Positions 52,874 through 62,013 of a DNA stretch of 64,000 nucleotides are shown here, in pieces. The stretch is from an uncultured Flavobacteriaceae bacterium (GTDB taxonomy: Bacteria; Bacteroidota; Bacteroidia; Flavobacteriales; Flavobacteriaceae), in NCBI GenBank assembly GCA_937944485.1, contig CALDYU010000022.1, positions 89,942 through 153,941 on the forward strand, in the 5' to 3' direction. The notes under the pieces were generated by a model, which saw only the letters and a list, made by a program, of their open reading frames with translations, was not told the DNA's origin and did not search any database. Both the position numbers and the translations under genes were made by a program. Within the stretch, counting starts at the first letter, position 1, and each line of letters begins with the position of its first letter.

Positions 52874-52903
52874 AAAAACGCCAAGTTTACTTGAGCGTTT
52901 TTT
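52874..52903 (+). terminator. Terminator-like hairpin after tail copy 2
   Basis: AACGCcAAG and CTTgaGCGTT pair around TTTA with a small internal mismatch, followed by a run of T. Confidence 0.55.
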
Positions 52904-52957
52904 TGTTTGGGTTATTTTCAGTACGGAGCGCTAAATATGTTCAAGCGAAACGAAGAA

Positions 52958-52974
52958 AATCCTGTCGAGGTCAC
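52958..52974 (+). repeat. tRNA 3'-end repeat, copy 3
   Basis: Exact 17-base copy, 121 bases after copy 2. Between 52975 and 53151 there is no gene; a short dyad TCTGCC/GGCAGA lies at 53078-53093. Confidence 0.8.
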
Positions 52975-53116
52975 TAATAAATCAACAAAAATTAAAACGA
53001 AGCACGCTCAAAATAAAAGAACTCGCTTGTTATTTTAGGTACGGTGATAGTACTTTTGTTGCTTTTTCAAAGCAGACTCTGCCTACTGGCAGATAAGTTT
53101 ACCAATAAAAACAAGG

Positions 53117-53141
53117 GGTGATAACAGTTCAAACCATCACC
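53117..53141 (-). terminator. Possible terminator of the dinB-dnaE2 unit
   Basis: On the minus strand GGTGAT and ATCACC form a six-base stem with a 13-base loop, followed by CCTTGTTTTT. It sits 11 bases after the dnaE2 stop. Confidence 0.4.
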
Positions 53142-53151
53142 ATAAAACCAT

Positions 53152-56145
53152 TCAGGAAATCGCAATCGGTAAGTCATTACTATAATGATAGCGGGGATCA
53201 GGAATATAAGCCATACGTTCTTGTTTACGAACCTCAATGCTTAAAAAATCAAATTCTGTTACCACCTTACCTGTAATGCGGTAAACGCCCTTACCTCTAA
53301 AAGGGTACTTTTTTGCTACGGGTGGAAAATGTACCGTATCAATCCATGCTCCATCTTGGTCTAAAAATGTACCGAAATGCATTGAATCATCTTTATGAGT
53401 TGTTGTATTCTTAGCTGTTACCAGATAACCGTATATCACTATAGTTTTGCCTAAATACGAAATCAAATCTTTGCTAAGCAATCGGTTATGGGGTTTTTTT
53501 TCTAACAACATGAAAGGGTCATAAAGGGTAAATTTGAGTAATTCTATCTGATCAAAAGCATTCTCTAAATCTGTAACTGTAAACTTAGGTAAGACAAAAT
53601 GTTTATGCTGTACCTTAAAAAGCGCTTGCTGATTCTCATAAATAACCCTATGATTATTCGTATAATGTGCTTGCCATAGTAAGCTTCGTTTTTCATTCTC
53701 AAGAGCACGAAATGCATCAATGCGTATCAGAATATCTAATTGCTCAATACTAAGCGGAATCCGTTCCATAAAGTCATTCAATGAATGAAATGCCCCTTCT
53801 AGCCTAGCTGCTACAATTTTTATCATGCTACGCTTATCAAGACCCTGCAAATGTTGAAAACCTAAGTATATGTCTTTACCATCAATAGTTGTTTCAATCG
53901 AACTGCGATTAATACAAGGCGTGTGAATTTTCGCTCCATGTTTTTTCGCTTCATGTATATAAGTTTCGACACGGTAAAAACCGCCACCATTATTTATGGT
54001 AGCTACCATATATTCGAGGGGGTAATAGCATTTTAAAAACATGCTTTGATAAGACTCCACGGCATAAGAAGCCGAATGACCTTTGGCAAAAGCATAACCG
54101 GCAAAACTTTCTATTTGCCGCCAAACTTCAAAAATTACCTCATCAGGTTCTCCTTTTTCGCGACAATTCATTATGAATTTGGCTTTAATGGCCTGAAATT
54201 CATCGCGAGAACGGTATTTACCACTCATACCGCGACGCAATACATCGGCCTCACCGAGATTCAAACCCGCAAAATAATGAGCGACTTTAATCACATCTTC
54301 TTGATAAACCATAACCCCGTACGTATCGGGCATAATATCCCACATTACAGGATGTGCTTTTTTTCTACGTTCAGGGTTTTTATGTCGTAATATATACTCG
54401 CGCATCATACCACTTTTGGCTACACCAGGGCGAATAATAGAACTAGCTGCAACTAGGGTTAGGTAATCTTTTACGCCAAGCTTTTTTAATAACATGCGCA
54501 TGGCAGGCGATTCTACATAAAAACACCCAATACACTCAGCTCGCTCTATCATCGCATTAATATTCGGATCTTTAAATAAAGATTTGGCATGGTGAATATC
54601 AGGTAAGATCACATTAGGGTGGTTTTTTGCTACTATAGCAAGGGCATCTTTAATTTTACCCAAACCCCGTTGTCCCAAAATATCAAACTTATAAAGACCT
54701 ACATCTTCTGCAATATGCATATCGAATTGTACTGTTGGAAATCCTTTAGGAGGTAAATGCGTTGCCGAAAAATAATGCATCGGTTTATTAGAAATCAATA
54801 TACCTGCCGCATGAATACTCAAATAATTGGGTCTGCCGCGCAAATAAGATGCATACCGGAGTACCAGTTTCGCCAAATCATCAAGCGTATCTGTGTTATA
54901 TTTTCCATTACTAAGTTTATCTATCTCGTGTTTGGGAAGTCCAAAGACCTTAGCAAGCTCTCGTACTGCTCCACTATGTTTGAAGGTGACATAGGCTCCG
55001 AGCAAAGCAACCTGTCCTTTGCTACCAAATTCTTCAAAGATGAATCGGGTAACATCTTCCCTATCCCATGTAGAAAAATCAATATCGAAATCAGGAGGAC
55101 TGGTGCGATATAGATTCATAAATCGTTCAAAATACAAATCTAATTCTATCGGATCTACATCAGTAATACCTAATAAATAAGCGACAATACTATTAGCGCC
55201 GCTCCCCCTACCCACGTGGTAATAACCCTTAGATTTAGCATACTCAACAATCTTCCAATTAATAAGAAAAAAACTCACAAAACGCTGTTTCTTGATAAGT
55301 GATAATTCTTTATCTAGTCTTTTACGTATGGTATCATCAATTACATCATATCGTTTAGGAAGTGCTTCTTTACATAAATCACTAAGCTTTCTATAATCAC
55401 TCTTAAGGCTTCCAAACACTGCTTTTAGATTCTGATTCTTTCGCTCTTTAGAAAAACTAAACACAATCGCACAAGAATCTAATATCTTTTGTGTGTTCAC
55501 TAAGATATGCGGGTATTCAGCAAATACTTTATGAATAGTCGCTAATGGCAGCATCTTATCTTCGGCATCTCCTTGCTGAGAGGGGGGTAATTTACTCAGT
55601 AGCATATTGGTATCAATAGCGCGTAGCAAACGATGGGTATTAAAATCTCGTTTATTTCGAAAGCTGACTGTATGTAAAAACACTAAATTTTTGATGTATT
55701 TCGATAGTTTCGAAAAACGGAGCTTATTGATGGTCTTGAGGCCTACACCGATATATTCATTAGCAGTAAATTCGTACTTGTCTAATTTTAATACATTTTC
55801 ATAAGGATATATCACTAGACTATCTGTAAAAGAAGGTGCTGTTTCAGGAAAATTCAGTTTGTCATGCAGGTGCTTTGAAAGAAAATTATTTAATTCTAAA
55901 AAACCATTATTATTCTTAGCCAAACATACATAAAGCTGCCTTTCGGCATTGCGAACATCTATTCCTACAATTGGAGTGATACCAAACTCAGGGGCGCGAC
56001 GTATAAAATTCAAACATCCAGATGTATTATTGATATCGGTGAGAACAAAGCGAGTACAACCCGCTTGCTTGGCCATCTTCAATAATTCGACTTCTGAAAT
56101 GGTACCGTAGCGCAAACTGTAATACGAATGGTTGTTGAGATACAT
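53152..56145 (-). CDS. dnaE2: Error-prone DNA polymerase III alpha-type subunit (DnaE2-like)
   Basis: 997 aa, far shorter than the main replicative alpha subunit of this phylum (roughly 1400-1500 aa from general knowledge). The polymerase core is intact: GRGSGANS at 313-320 and the catalytic Asp pair in PPDFDIDFS (D354, D356). The N-terminal PHP domain has lost metal ligands (NNHSYYS for HxHSxYS; TDINN for TDH). An OB fold is near the C-terminus. It lies 18 bases after dinB, in the order of damage-induced mutasome cassettes; it probably extends past lesions with DinB. No imuA-like gene is present. Confidence 0.9.
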   Translation of the reverse strand: MYLNNHSYYSLRYGTISEVELLKMAKQAGCTRFVLTDINNTSGCLNFIRRAPEFGITPIVGIDVRNAERQLYVCLAKNNNGFLELNNFLSKHLHDKLNFPETAPSFTDSLVIYPYENVLKLDKYEFTANEYIGVGLKTINKLRFSKLSKYIKNLVFLHTVSFRNKRDFNTHRLLRAIDTNMLLSKLPPSQQGDAEDKMLPLATIHKVFAEYPHILVNTQKILDSCAIVFSFSKERKNQNLKAVFGSLKSDYRKLSDLCKEALPKRYDVIDDTIRKRLDKELSLIKKQRFVSFFLINWKIVEYAKSKGYYHVGRGSGANSIVAYLLGITDVDPIELDLYFERFMNLYRTSPPDFDIDFSTWDREDVTRFIFEEFGSKGQVALLGAYVTFKHSGAVRELAKVFGLPKHEIDKLSNGKYNTDTLDDLAKLVLRYASYLRGRPNYLSIHAAGILISNKPMHYFSATHLPPKGFPTVQFDMHIAEDVGLYKFDILGQRGLGKIKDALAIVAKNHPNVILPDIHHAKSLFKDPNINAMIERAECIGCFYVESPAMRMLLKKLGVKDYLTLVAASSIIRPGVAKSGMMREYILRHKNPERRKKAHPVMWDIMPDTYGVMVYQEDVIKVAHYFAGLNLGEADVLRRGMSGKYRSRDEFQAIKAKFIMNCREKGEPDEVIFEVWRQIESFAGYAFAKGHSASYAVESYQSMFLKCYYPLEYMVATINNGGGFYRVETYIHEAKKHGAKIHTPCINRSSIETTIDGKDIYLGFQHLQGLDKRSMIKIVAARLEGAFHSLNDFMERIPLSIEQLDILIRIDAFRALENEKRSLLWQAHYTNNHRVIYENQQALFKVQHKHFVLPKFTVTDLENAFDQIELLKFTLYDPFMLLEKKPHNRLLSKDLISYLGKTIVIYGYLVTAKNTTTHKDDSMHFGTFLDQDGAWIDTVHFPPVAKKYPFRGKGVYRITGKVVTEFDFLSIEVRKQERMAYIPDPRYHYSNDLPIAIS

Positions 56146-56163
56146 AAAACAATGGCATATAAA

Positions 56164-57384
56164 TTACTGATGACGATGTGCTAGAACAATAGGTGGTTCT
56201 CCATTAAATGGATTGGTGAAATTGCCAATAGTGCGAGCACCCTCACCCATAGTAGCAGCACGCATCACACTTCTATCACCATATCGAATACGTATATTGT
56301 CCATAGCCTGGTAGAGATTAACTGTTTTCTTTTCATCATCGAATAAATTGATTTGATAGGTGCCAGAAGTTAAATTGCTATAGCGCACTCCGAGTAGGCG
56401 TATCAATAACCGACGACTATATAAACGTTCAAAAAGCTCCATCACTACTGATATTAAATGGTGGTCGGCTGATGTATAAGGTATTTTCATTTGTTTAGAA
56501 TGCGTGCTGAAATCTGAATACCGAATTTTGACTGTTACGCAAGATGTGAGCTTCCCCCCTCTTCGAAGTTGAAAGGCCAGATGCTCTGCCATTGCCATAA
56601 TAGTTGTTTTCAACTTAGTAATATCCGTAGTATCTCGCCCATAGGTACGCTCACTAGATATAGATTTACGCTCATGATATTCAATAATCGGACTATGATC
56701 AATACCATTAGCACGTTCCCATACGATTTTTCCGTTCTTACCAAAAACCGATAGCATCATTTCAAGGGGCATTTGTTGCACCATACGAATATGTCGAATT
56801 CCCATATTACAAAACGTATGATATGTTTTTTGACCTACCATTGGTATTTTCTGAATCGATAAAGGTGCTAAAAAGACCTTCTCATACCCATCGTCAATTT
56901 TTAGTTGATTATTGGGTTTGGCTTCATTAGTGGCAATTTTCGAAACAGTTTTATTAATCGACAACCCGAAAGAAATTGGCAAACCAGATTCGCGTATGAT
57001 ACGATGTCGTAATTCACTGGCGAACTTGTAGCAACCAAAAAACCTATCCATACCCGACAAATCAACATAAAATTCATCGACACTTGCTTTTTCTAAAACA
57101 GGCACTTGACTTTGAATAATTTCAGTCACCTGCTTAGAAAACTTGGTGTATGTACCCGCATTACCCCTTATAAAAACTGCATGGGGACATAATTGTCGTG
57201 CCATTTTCATCGCCATACCTGAATGCACTCCATAAGCACGGGTTTCATAACTAGCCGCACTGACCACTCCACGATTTCCTGTGCCACCTACAATCACAGG
57301 TTTATTATTCAATCGACTATCAAGTAGCCGTTCACAAGAGACAAAGAAGGTGTCTAAATCAAGATGAAGAATAGTTCTGGACAT
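56164..57384 (-). CDS. dinB: Y-family DNA polymerase (DinB/ImuB-like)
   Basis: 406 aa. Catalytic metal residues are visible in HLDLDTFFVSCERL and ASVDEFYVDLSGM (Asp-Glu kept), with SYETRAYGVHSGM and the helix-hairpin IPMVGQKTYHTFCNMG. A beta-clamp motif QINLFDD is near residue 350. An intact active site separates it from ImuB proteins. It copies past damaged bases and is paired with dnaE2. A strong dyad just upstream of the ATG is a likely repressor site. Confidence 0.94.
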   Translation of the reverse strand: MSRTILHLDLDTFFVSCERLLDSRLNNKPVIVGGTGNRGVVSAASYETRAYGVHSGMAMKMARQLCPHAVFIRGNAGTYTKFSKQVTEIIQSQVPVLEKASVDEFYVDLSGMDRFFGCYKFASELRHRIIRESGLPISFGLSINKTVSKIATNEAKPNNQLKIDDGYEKVFLAPLSIQKIPMVGQKTYHTFCNMGIRHIRMVQQMPLEMMLSVFGKNGKIVWERANGIDHSPIIEYHERKSISSERTYGRDTTDITKLKTTIMAMAEHLAFQLRRGGKLTSCVTVKIRYSDFSTHSKQMKIPYTSADHHLISVVMELFERLYSRRLLIRLLGVRYSNLTSGTYQINLFDDEKKTVNLYQAMDNIRIRYGDRSVMRAATMGEGARTIGNFTNPFNGEPPIVLAHRHQ

Positions 57385-57393
57385 GTATAATTA

Positions 57394-57423
57394 GGAATAT
57401 TTCCAAAAATATGGAAATATTCC
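57394..57423. promoter_or_regulatory. Operator-like dyad upstream of dinB
   Basis: GGAATATTTCCA and TGGAAATATTCC form a perfect 12-base inverted repeat with six bases between. Each arm is itself a GGAA-N3-TTCC dyad; centres are 19 bases apart. The dyad centre is about 24 bases before the dinB ATG, over the expected promoter. A LexA-like or S24-type damage repressor is the likely binder, but none is in the window. Confidence 0.6.
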
Positions 57424-57514
57424 TTTTTTAAATACTTTTAAGACTTAAAAATTTATCAACAACGGTATCAGTAGTCTCACTGCAATAGAAATTATTTGAA
57501 GTAGGTAGAAAAAC

Positions 57515-57542
57515 AAAACCCATCGATAATTCAATGGGTTTT
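57515..57542 (-). terminator. Terminator after the acyl-CoA ligase gene
   Basis: On the minus strand AAAACCCAT and ATGGGTTTT form a perfect nine-base stem, followed by GTTTTT. It lies 25 bases past the stop. Confidence 0.75.
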
Positions 57543-57566
57543 TAGTTTAAAGAAAATATAGAACTG

Positions 57567-59387
57567 CTACTCCTTATATATCGCAGCTATTTCGGATTTG
57601 TACTTTTCACGAATCACCCTTCTTTTTAGTTTAAGCGTAGGCGTTAATTCAGCAACAGCTCCATCTTCGTGAAAGGGCAACCACGGACTTGAAACCAATT
57701 GAAACTTTTTAATTTGTTCAACGTGGTTGAATTCAGGATTATACTTATTTATAATCTTCTGATAGCGCTTAACTACTTTCTTGTGTTGAATGATTTCCTT
57801 TAAGCTAGTCCATTCAATATCTTTTTTCTGGCAATAACTCTTCAAGGCTTCCTCTGCTGGTAAAATCAAAGCAGAGACAAATTTTTGCTTATCTCCGATG
57901 ACCATCATTTGCTCTACTAGAAATTCTTCTTTAATCCTGTTTTCAATGGGTGCTGGAGCTACATATTTACCCCCTGAAGTTTTGAGTAGTTCTTTCTTAC
58001 GATCGGTTATTTTTAAAAATTTTCTTCCTGTAGCACCAGTTATTAACTTTCCGATATCGCCTGTTCGAAACCACTTTTTTCCATCGATTTCTACAAAGAC
58101 TTCCTTATTAACCTCTGGCTTTTTATAATAGCCTTGCATCACATTTGGTCCATGAGCTAAAATTTCACCTTCATCATTATTATAGTCACCTTCTGAAGCA
58201 TCAATATGAATTTCAACCCCTTCTATAATAGGGCCTGTAGTACCCAACATCACCCCATCTTCTTCCATCGTATTTATGGTTAAAGTTGGCGAAGTTTCCG
58301 TAAGTCCATATCCTTCCCGAATGGGAATCCCTGCTGCACAAAAAACACGCATTATTTTTACTGGGCAGGGTGCTGCTCCTGTAACAATAGCCCTTACATT
58401 TCCTCCTAAAGCAGCCCTCCATTTACTAAAAATGAGTTTATCAGCTAGCTTCCACTTTAATTTTTCTATCACCGATAAGTTGAGATCTAATTTATAATCA
58501 TCAGTCAATGCTAGCGCCCAGAAAAATAACTTCTTTTTTACACCCTCCAAGGCCAAGCCTTTGTTATAAATAGCTTCATATATTTTTTCAAGCAATCTCG
58601 GCACCGTACTAAAGGTAACAGGTTTAACATATGCTAAATCTCCTTCGGGGCCACTTAAATTATCGGTGCCCGCAAAATAAACCTTTGCACTTTTATAATA
58701 GTACACAAGAGAAACCGCTCGTTCGAAAATGTGACAGAGCGGTAAAAAACTAATCACATTATCGCCAGCCTTAGCTACCAAATGTTTAGAAGTTTCTAAA
58801 ATCACGTGCATGATATTACGGTGTGTTAACATCACACCCTTCGGATTTCCGGTGGTACCCGAAGTATAAATAATAGTAGTTAAATCTTCACCTTTGATTC
58901 CTTCCTTAATCCTTTCAACCTCAGCTTTATGAGAATCCGTAAAAATAGTCTCCCAAAAAGGAACGCCATCTTGCTTATCTAGGGTGTATATATGTTTTAG
59001 TGTTGTAACGTTTTTTCGTGTGGCATTCAATTTTTCATATAAATCTCCTCCTCCGCAAAAAGCAGCTTTTACCTCTGCCTCGTTCAATATATATTCATAC
59101 TCCCCAACACTAATAGTTGGATATAAGGGAATACTTATGAGTCCTGCCATTTGCATGGCAAAATCTAATATCATCCATTCAGGTCGATTTTTATATACAA
59201 CAAAGGCTACTTTATCACCGGGTTTTAAACCTGTATGCAACAAGCCAGATGCCAGAAGTTCAGCTGTTTCTTGTACTTCTTTTGAACTATATGATTTCCA
59301 ATTACCGGAAGCATCACGTCCATTTATAGATTTTTCTAAAGGATGATTTTCGAGTTGGTGGTATAACAAGTCAAAAAGTCGAGTCAT
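57567..59387 (-). CDS. Long-chain fatty acid-CoA ligase (AMP-forming)
   Basis: 606 aa, ANL superfamily. P-loop TTIIYTSGTTGNPKGVMLTHRN (first 20 residues cover the motif near 170), adenine site GYGLTETSPTLT, and the hinge WFRTGDIGKL with DRKKELLKTSGGKYVAP. It activates long-chain fatty acids with ATP and CoA at the membrane. The length and motif order fit FadD15-like ligases. It is the last of a group on the minus strand with a MaoC hydratase and an SDR. Confidence 0.94.
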   Translation of the reverse strand: MTRLFDLLYHQLENHPLEKSINGRDASGNWKSYSSKEVQETAELLASGLLHTGLKPGDKVAFVVYKNRPEWMILDFAMQMAGLISIPLYPTISVGEYEYILNEAEVKAAFCGGGDLYEKLNATRKNVTTLKHIYTLDKQDGVPFWETIFTDSHKAEVERIKEGIKGEDLTTIIYTSGTTGNPKGVMLTHRNIMHVILETSKHLVAKAGDNVISFLPLCHIFERAVSLVYYYKSAKVYFAGTDNLSGPEGDLAYVKPVTFSTVPRLLEKIYEAIYNKGLALEGVKKKLFFWALALTDDYKLDLNLSVIEKLKWKLADKLIFSKWRAALGGNVRAIVTGAAPCPVKIMRVFCAAGIPIREGYGLTETSPTLTINTMEEDGVMLGTTGPIIEGVEIHIDASEGDYNNDEGEILAHGPNVMQGYYKKPEVNKEVFVEIDGKKWFRTGDIGKLITGATGRKFLKITDRKKELLKTSGGKYVAPAPIENRIKEEFLVEQMMVIGDKQKFVSALILPAEEALKSYCQKKDIEWTSLKEIIQHKKVVKRYQKIINKYNPEFNHVEQIKKFQLVSSPWLPFHEDGAVAELTPTLKLKRRVIREKYKSEIAAIYKE

Positions 59388-59465
59388 CAGTTTGGTTTTT
59401 TAGTTTGGCATATAAAGTACAAAAAATCGAAAAGGTTTCTTGTAAGAAACCAAGTATATTCAGAC

Positions 59466-59930
59466 TCACTCAAACATCAAACTAATAAACTCAGCAACGC
59501 AGGCAGGTTTTTCAGAGTCCTCGATTTCAACCGTGCAATTCCATGTAATTTTCAAACCTGTATCGCCGTAATCTTCAATAGTAGAAATACTGGAAGCCAA
59601 TCGCAGGCGGCTATCTACTAGAACTGGACTTGGAAAACGGACTTTATTCAAGCCATAGTTTACACCCATTTGAGCGGATTTTACCTGAATCAAATCTTCC
59701 AACATTTTTGACAAAATGGAAACAGACATAAAACCGTGGGCTACAGGCTTTTTAAAGGGAGAGTATTTTGTTGCCTTTTCTACATCAACATGAATCCATT
59801 GAAAATCGCCTGTTGCTTTCGCGAAATCGTTGATCATTTCTTGGGTAATGACCATCCATTCGCCAACCGGAAGTTGTTTGCCTTCCCACTCACGAAAGGC
59901 CTTAAAATCTTCTAATACTAACTCTGCCAT
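59466..59930 (-). CDS. MaoC-family enoyl-CoA hydratase
   Basis: 154 aa single hot-dog domain. The hydratase-2 motif is visible in TGDFQWIHVDVEKAT (catalytic Asp and His) and FKKPVAHGFMSVSIL. It hydrates R-specific enoyl-CoA. It starts six bases after the SDR stop, so the two form an operon; with the acyl-CoA ligase this suggests acyl-CoA handling. Confidence 0.92.
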   Translation of the reverse strand: MAELVLEDFKAFREWEGKQLPVGEWMVITQEMINDFAKATGDFQWIHVDVEKATKYSPFKKPVAHGFMSVSILSKMLEDLIQVKSAQMGVNYGLNKVRFPSPVLVDSRLRLASSISTIEDYGDTGLKITWNCTVEIEDSEKPACVAEFISLMFE

Positions 59931-59936
59931 CCTTTT

Positions 59937-60674
59937 TTATCTTGAAGTTCCACCATCAATTGTCAAACAAATACCGGATACAAATCGCGCTTCGTCAGAA
60001 GCCAGATATAAATATCCGTAGGCAATATCAATAGGTTGGGCTACTATTTTTAAAGGAATACTCGCCTTTATGGCTGCAAAATGTTCTTCCGGAATTTTGG
60101 CGACCATATCTGTCATGGTAAAGCCAGGTGCAATGGCATTGGCAGTAATACCGTGCTTGCCTAATTCCACTGTCCATGTTTTTGACATGGCTATTACTCC
60201 AGCTTTAGTGGCTGCATAGTTGGTTTGACCGAAGTTGCCACGAAGTCCTACATTTGATGCCGCACTAACAATTCTGCCGTATTTTTTTGCCTTCATATAA
60301 GGTGTTGCTGCTTGGGTGCACAAAAACACTCCTTTTAAGTTGACTTCAACGACAGCATCCCACTCCTCTTCACTCATTTTTTCCAAAGTGCGATCTCTAG
60401 TAATACCTGCGTTATTAATGAGGATATCTAATTTACCGTGCTTTTCATTTATGGTTGCAAATAATTTTTCTATTGCTGATTTATCCGTTACAGAAACGGA
60501 ATGGAATTCTGCTTTTCCTCCGTTGGAATTAATTCCGTCTGCTACTTCTTGTCCTTGCGGTAAAAGGTCTACAATAATTACCGTAGCCCCTTCTTTGGCA
60601 AATAATTCACTTACGGCCTGACCGATTCCTCTTGAACCTCCTGTTACTACTGCTATTTTATCTTTTAGTCTCAT
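59937..60674 (-). CDS. SDR 3-oxoacyl-(ACP/CoA) reductase
   Basis: 245 aa. Nucleotide-binding TGGSRGIGQAV at 11-21, NNAG near 87, catalytic Ser-Tyr-Lys with YAATKAG near 153. FabG/PhaB-like, NADPH-dependent reduction of 3-oxoacyl chains. Operon partner of the MaoC hydratase. As FabG proteins of lipid synthesis lie elsewhere in most genomes, this one may act on CoA esters. Confidence 0.93.
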   Translation of the reverse strand: MRLKDKIAVVTGGSRGIGQAVSELFAKEGATVIIVDLLPQGQEVADGINSNGGKAEFHSVSVTDKSAIEKLFATINEKHGKLDILINNAGITRDRTLEKMSEEEWDAVVEVNLKGVFLCTQAATPYMKAKKYGRIVSAASNVGLRGNFGQTNYAATKAGVIAMSKTWTVELGKHGITANAIAPGFTMTDMVAKIPEEHFAAIKASIPLKIVAQPIDIAYGYLYLASDEARFVSGICLTIDGGTSR

Positions 60675-60684
60675 GTTTTTTTGT

Positions 60685-60840
60685 TGTTCGTTTTTCGTTG
60701 ATCGTTATTAGTTGTTGGTTGTCAGTTGTCAGTTTTTCGCTTTACGCCGTGAGCTAATCGTGTTATTTTGAACAGTACACTATTTTACATTTTGTTAGGT
60801 ACAAACTGCAACTGCTTACTGCACACTTTTACTTCATATT
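60685..60840 (-). repeat. Dispersed intergenic repeat, copy A
   Basis: About 150 bases, with GCTAATCGTGTTAT and TTTTACATTTTGTTAGGT, closely repeated at 62585-62723 in the same orientation. It lies between the SDR and quinone oxidoreductase genes. Confidence 0.65.
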
Positions 60841-60854
60841 CTTGGCGAACTCTG

Positions 60855-60898
60855 AACTCCTAACTCCTAACTCCTAACTCCTAACTCCTAACTCCTAA
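60855..60898. repeat. Tandem heptamer TAACTCC
   Basis: Five perfect copies of TAACTCC follow a first partial copy (AACTCC). Short tandem arrays of this kind may vary in copy number. They lie directly after the dispersed repeat. Confidence 0.85.
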
Positions 60899-60938
60899 AA
60901 TATACTTTGTACTTCTAACTTCGTCCTCGCACTTTCTT

Positions 60939-61913
60939 TTAGACTTTCACAATCAACTTCCCCTTCACTTTTCTATTGATCATTTCTTCCAATGCCTTGT
61001 CCGTATCTTTTAAATCATACATCGCATGAATGTGTGGTTTTAGCTTTCCTTCAGCGTGCCATTGCATGAGCGTCATAGTATTCTGCATATTTTCTTTGGA
61101 ATTCTTCATGGCGAATGCTCCCCAGAAAACACCAACTATTGCTGCTTCTTTTAACAATGGAAGGTTCAATGGTATTTTAGGAATATCTCCAGCAGCAAAT
61201 CCAACGACCAAAAATCGACCGTTTCTACCCACTGCTCTCAGTGCAGCTTCTGAATAGGTTCCGCCAACAGGATCATAGACCACATCGGCACCTTTACCAT
61301 CTGTTAATTCTTTGATAGTTGTTTTTAAATCTTGTGTTGTATAGTTGATGGTTGCATCTGCACCATATTCTTTGCATAATGCCAATTTATCATCAGTAGA
61401 TGCTGCAGCTAGTACTCGAGCCCCCATTAATTTTCCTAATTCAACGGCTGCTAGACCAACGCCACCTGATGCCCCTAATACTAAAAGGGTTTCTCCTTTA
61501 GATAAATTTCCTCTGTCTTTAAGGGCATGATATGATGTTCCGTAGGCCATTAAAAAGGATGCCGCCGTTGGGAAATCCATCTGCGGTGGTTTTGAGAAGC
61601 AAGCATTCGCAGGAACGATTACTTCTTCTGCCAAAGCACCATGCGCTGCAAAACCAAAAACTTCTTGCCCAACCTTTACATGCGAAACACCTTCTCCAAC
61701 AGCCTTTACAACTCCCGCAAGATCACTACCGGGCGTAAAAGGCAATTCTGGTTTGAATTGATACAAGCCTTGTATGATTAAGGTATCAGGAAAATTCAAG
61801 CCGCAGGCCCTCACACTGACCAAAACTTCTTTAGCATTGGGTTGCATATCAGCCACTTCCTCATAAACCAAAGAAGAAGGCGGACCGTATTTTTTACATC
61901 GTATTGCTTTCAT
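60939..61913 (-). CDS. Zinc-free NADPH:quinone oxidoreductase-type protein
   Basis: 324 aa, MDR superfamily. GroES-like N-terminal domain and Rossmann fold with VLGASGGVGLAAVELGK near residue 143. The zinc ligands of alcohol dehydrogenases are absent. Family members reduce quinones or enoyl-CoA with NADPH. It lies in the acyl-CoA group on the same strand, but repeats on both sides suggest separate transcription. Confidence 0.9.
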   Translation of the reverse strand: MKAIRCKKYGPPSSLVYEEVADMQPNAKEVLVSVRACGLNFPDTLIIQGLYQFKPELPFTPGSDLAGVVKAVGEGVSHVKVGQEVFGFAAHGALAEEVIVPANACFSKPPQMDFPTAASFLMAYGTSYHALKDRGNLSKGETLLVLGASGGVGLAAVELGKLMGARVLAAASTDDKLALCKEYGADATINYTTQDLKTTIKELTDGKGADVVYDPVGGTYSEAALRAVGRNGRFLVVGFAAGDIPKIPLNLPLLKEAAIVGVFWGAFAMKNSKENMQNTMTLMQWHAEGKLKPHIHAMYDLKDTDKALEEMINRKVKGKLIVKV

Positions 61914-62013
61914 GACTATTTTATTTGGCTGGTGGTTGTTGGTTGATCGTTACCCTTTTTATTGTTTTTAATTCATCATACATACTTTGCACTTCTAATT
62001 TCGTACTTAATAC

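Noticed and set aside
52837..52974. Further complete tRNA genes at the tail repeats
   Set aside because: Only the last 17 bases match; no acceptor 5' strand, D arm or anticodon arm can be found.
53152..56145. Main replicative DnaE
   Set aside because: Too short, PHP ligands lost, and paired with dinB.
60855..60898. TAACTCC array as a CRISPR
   Set aside because: Repeats are seven bases long with no spacers.
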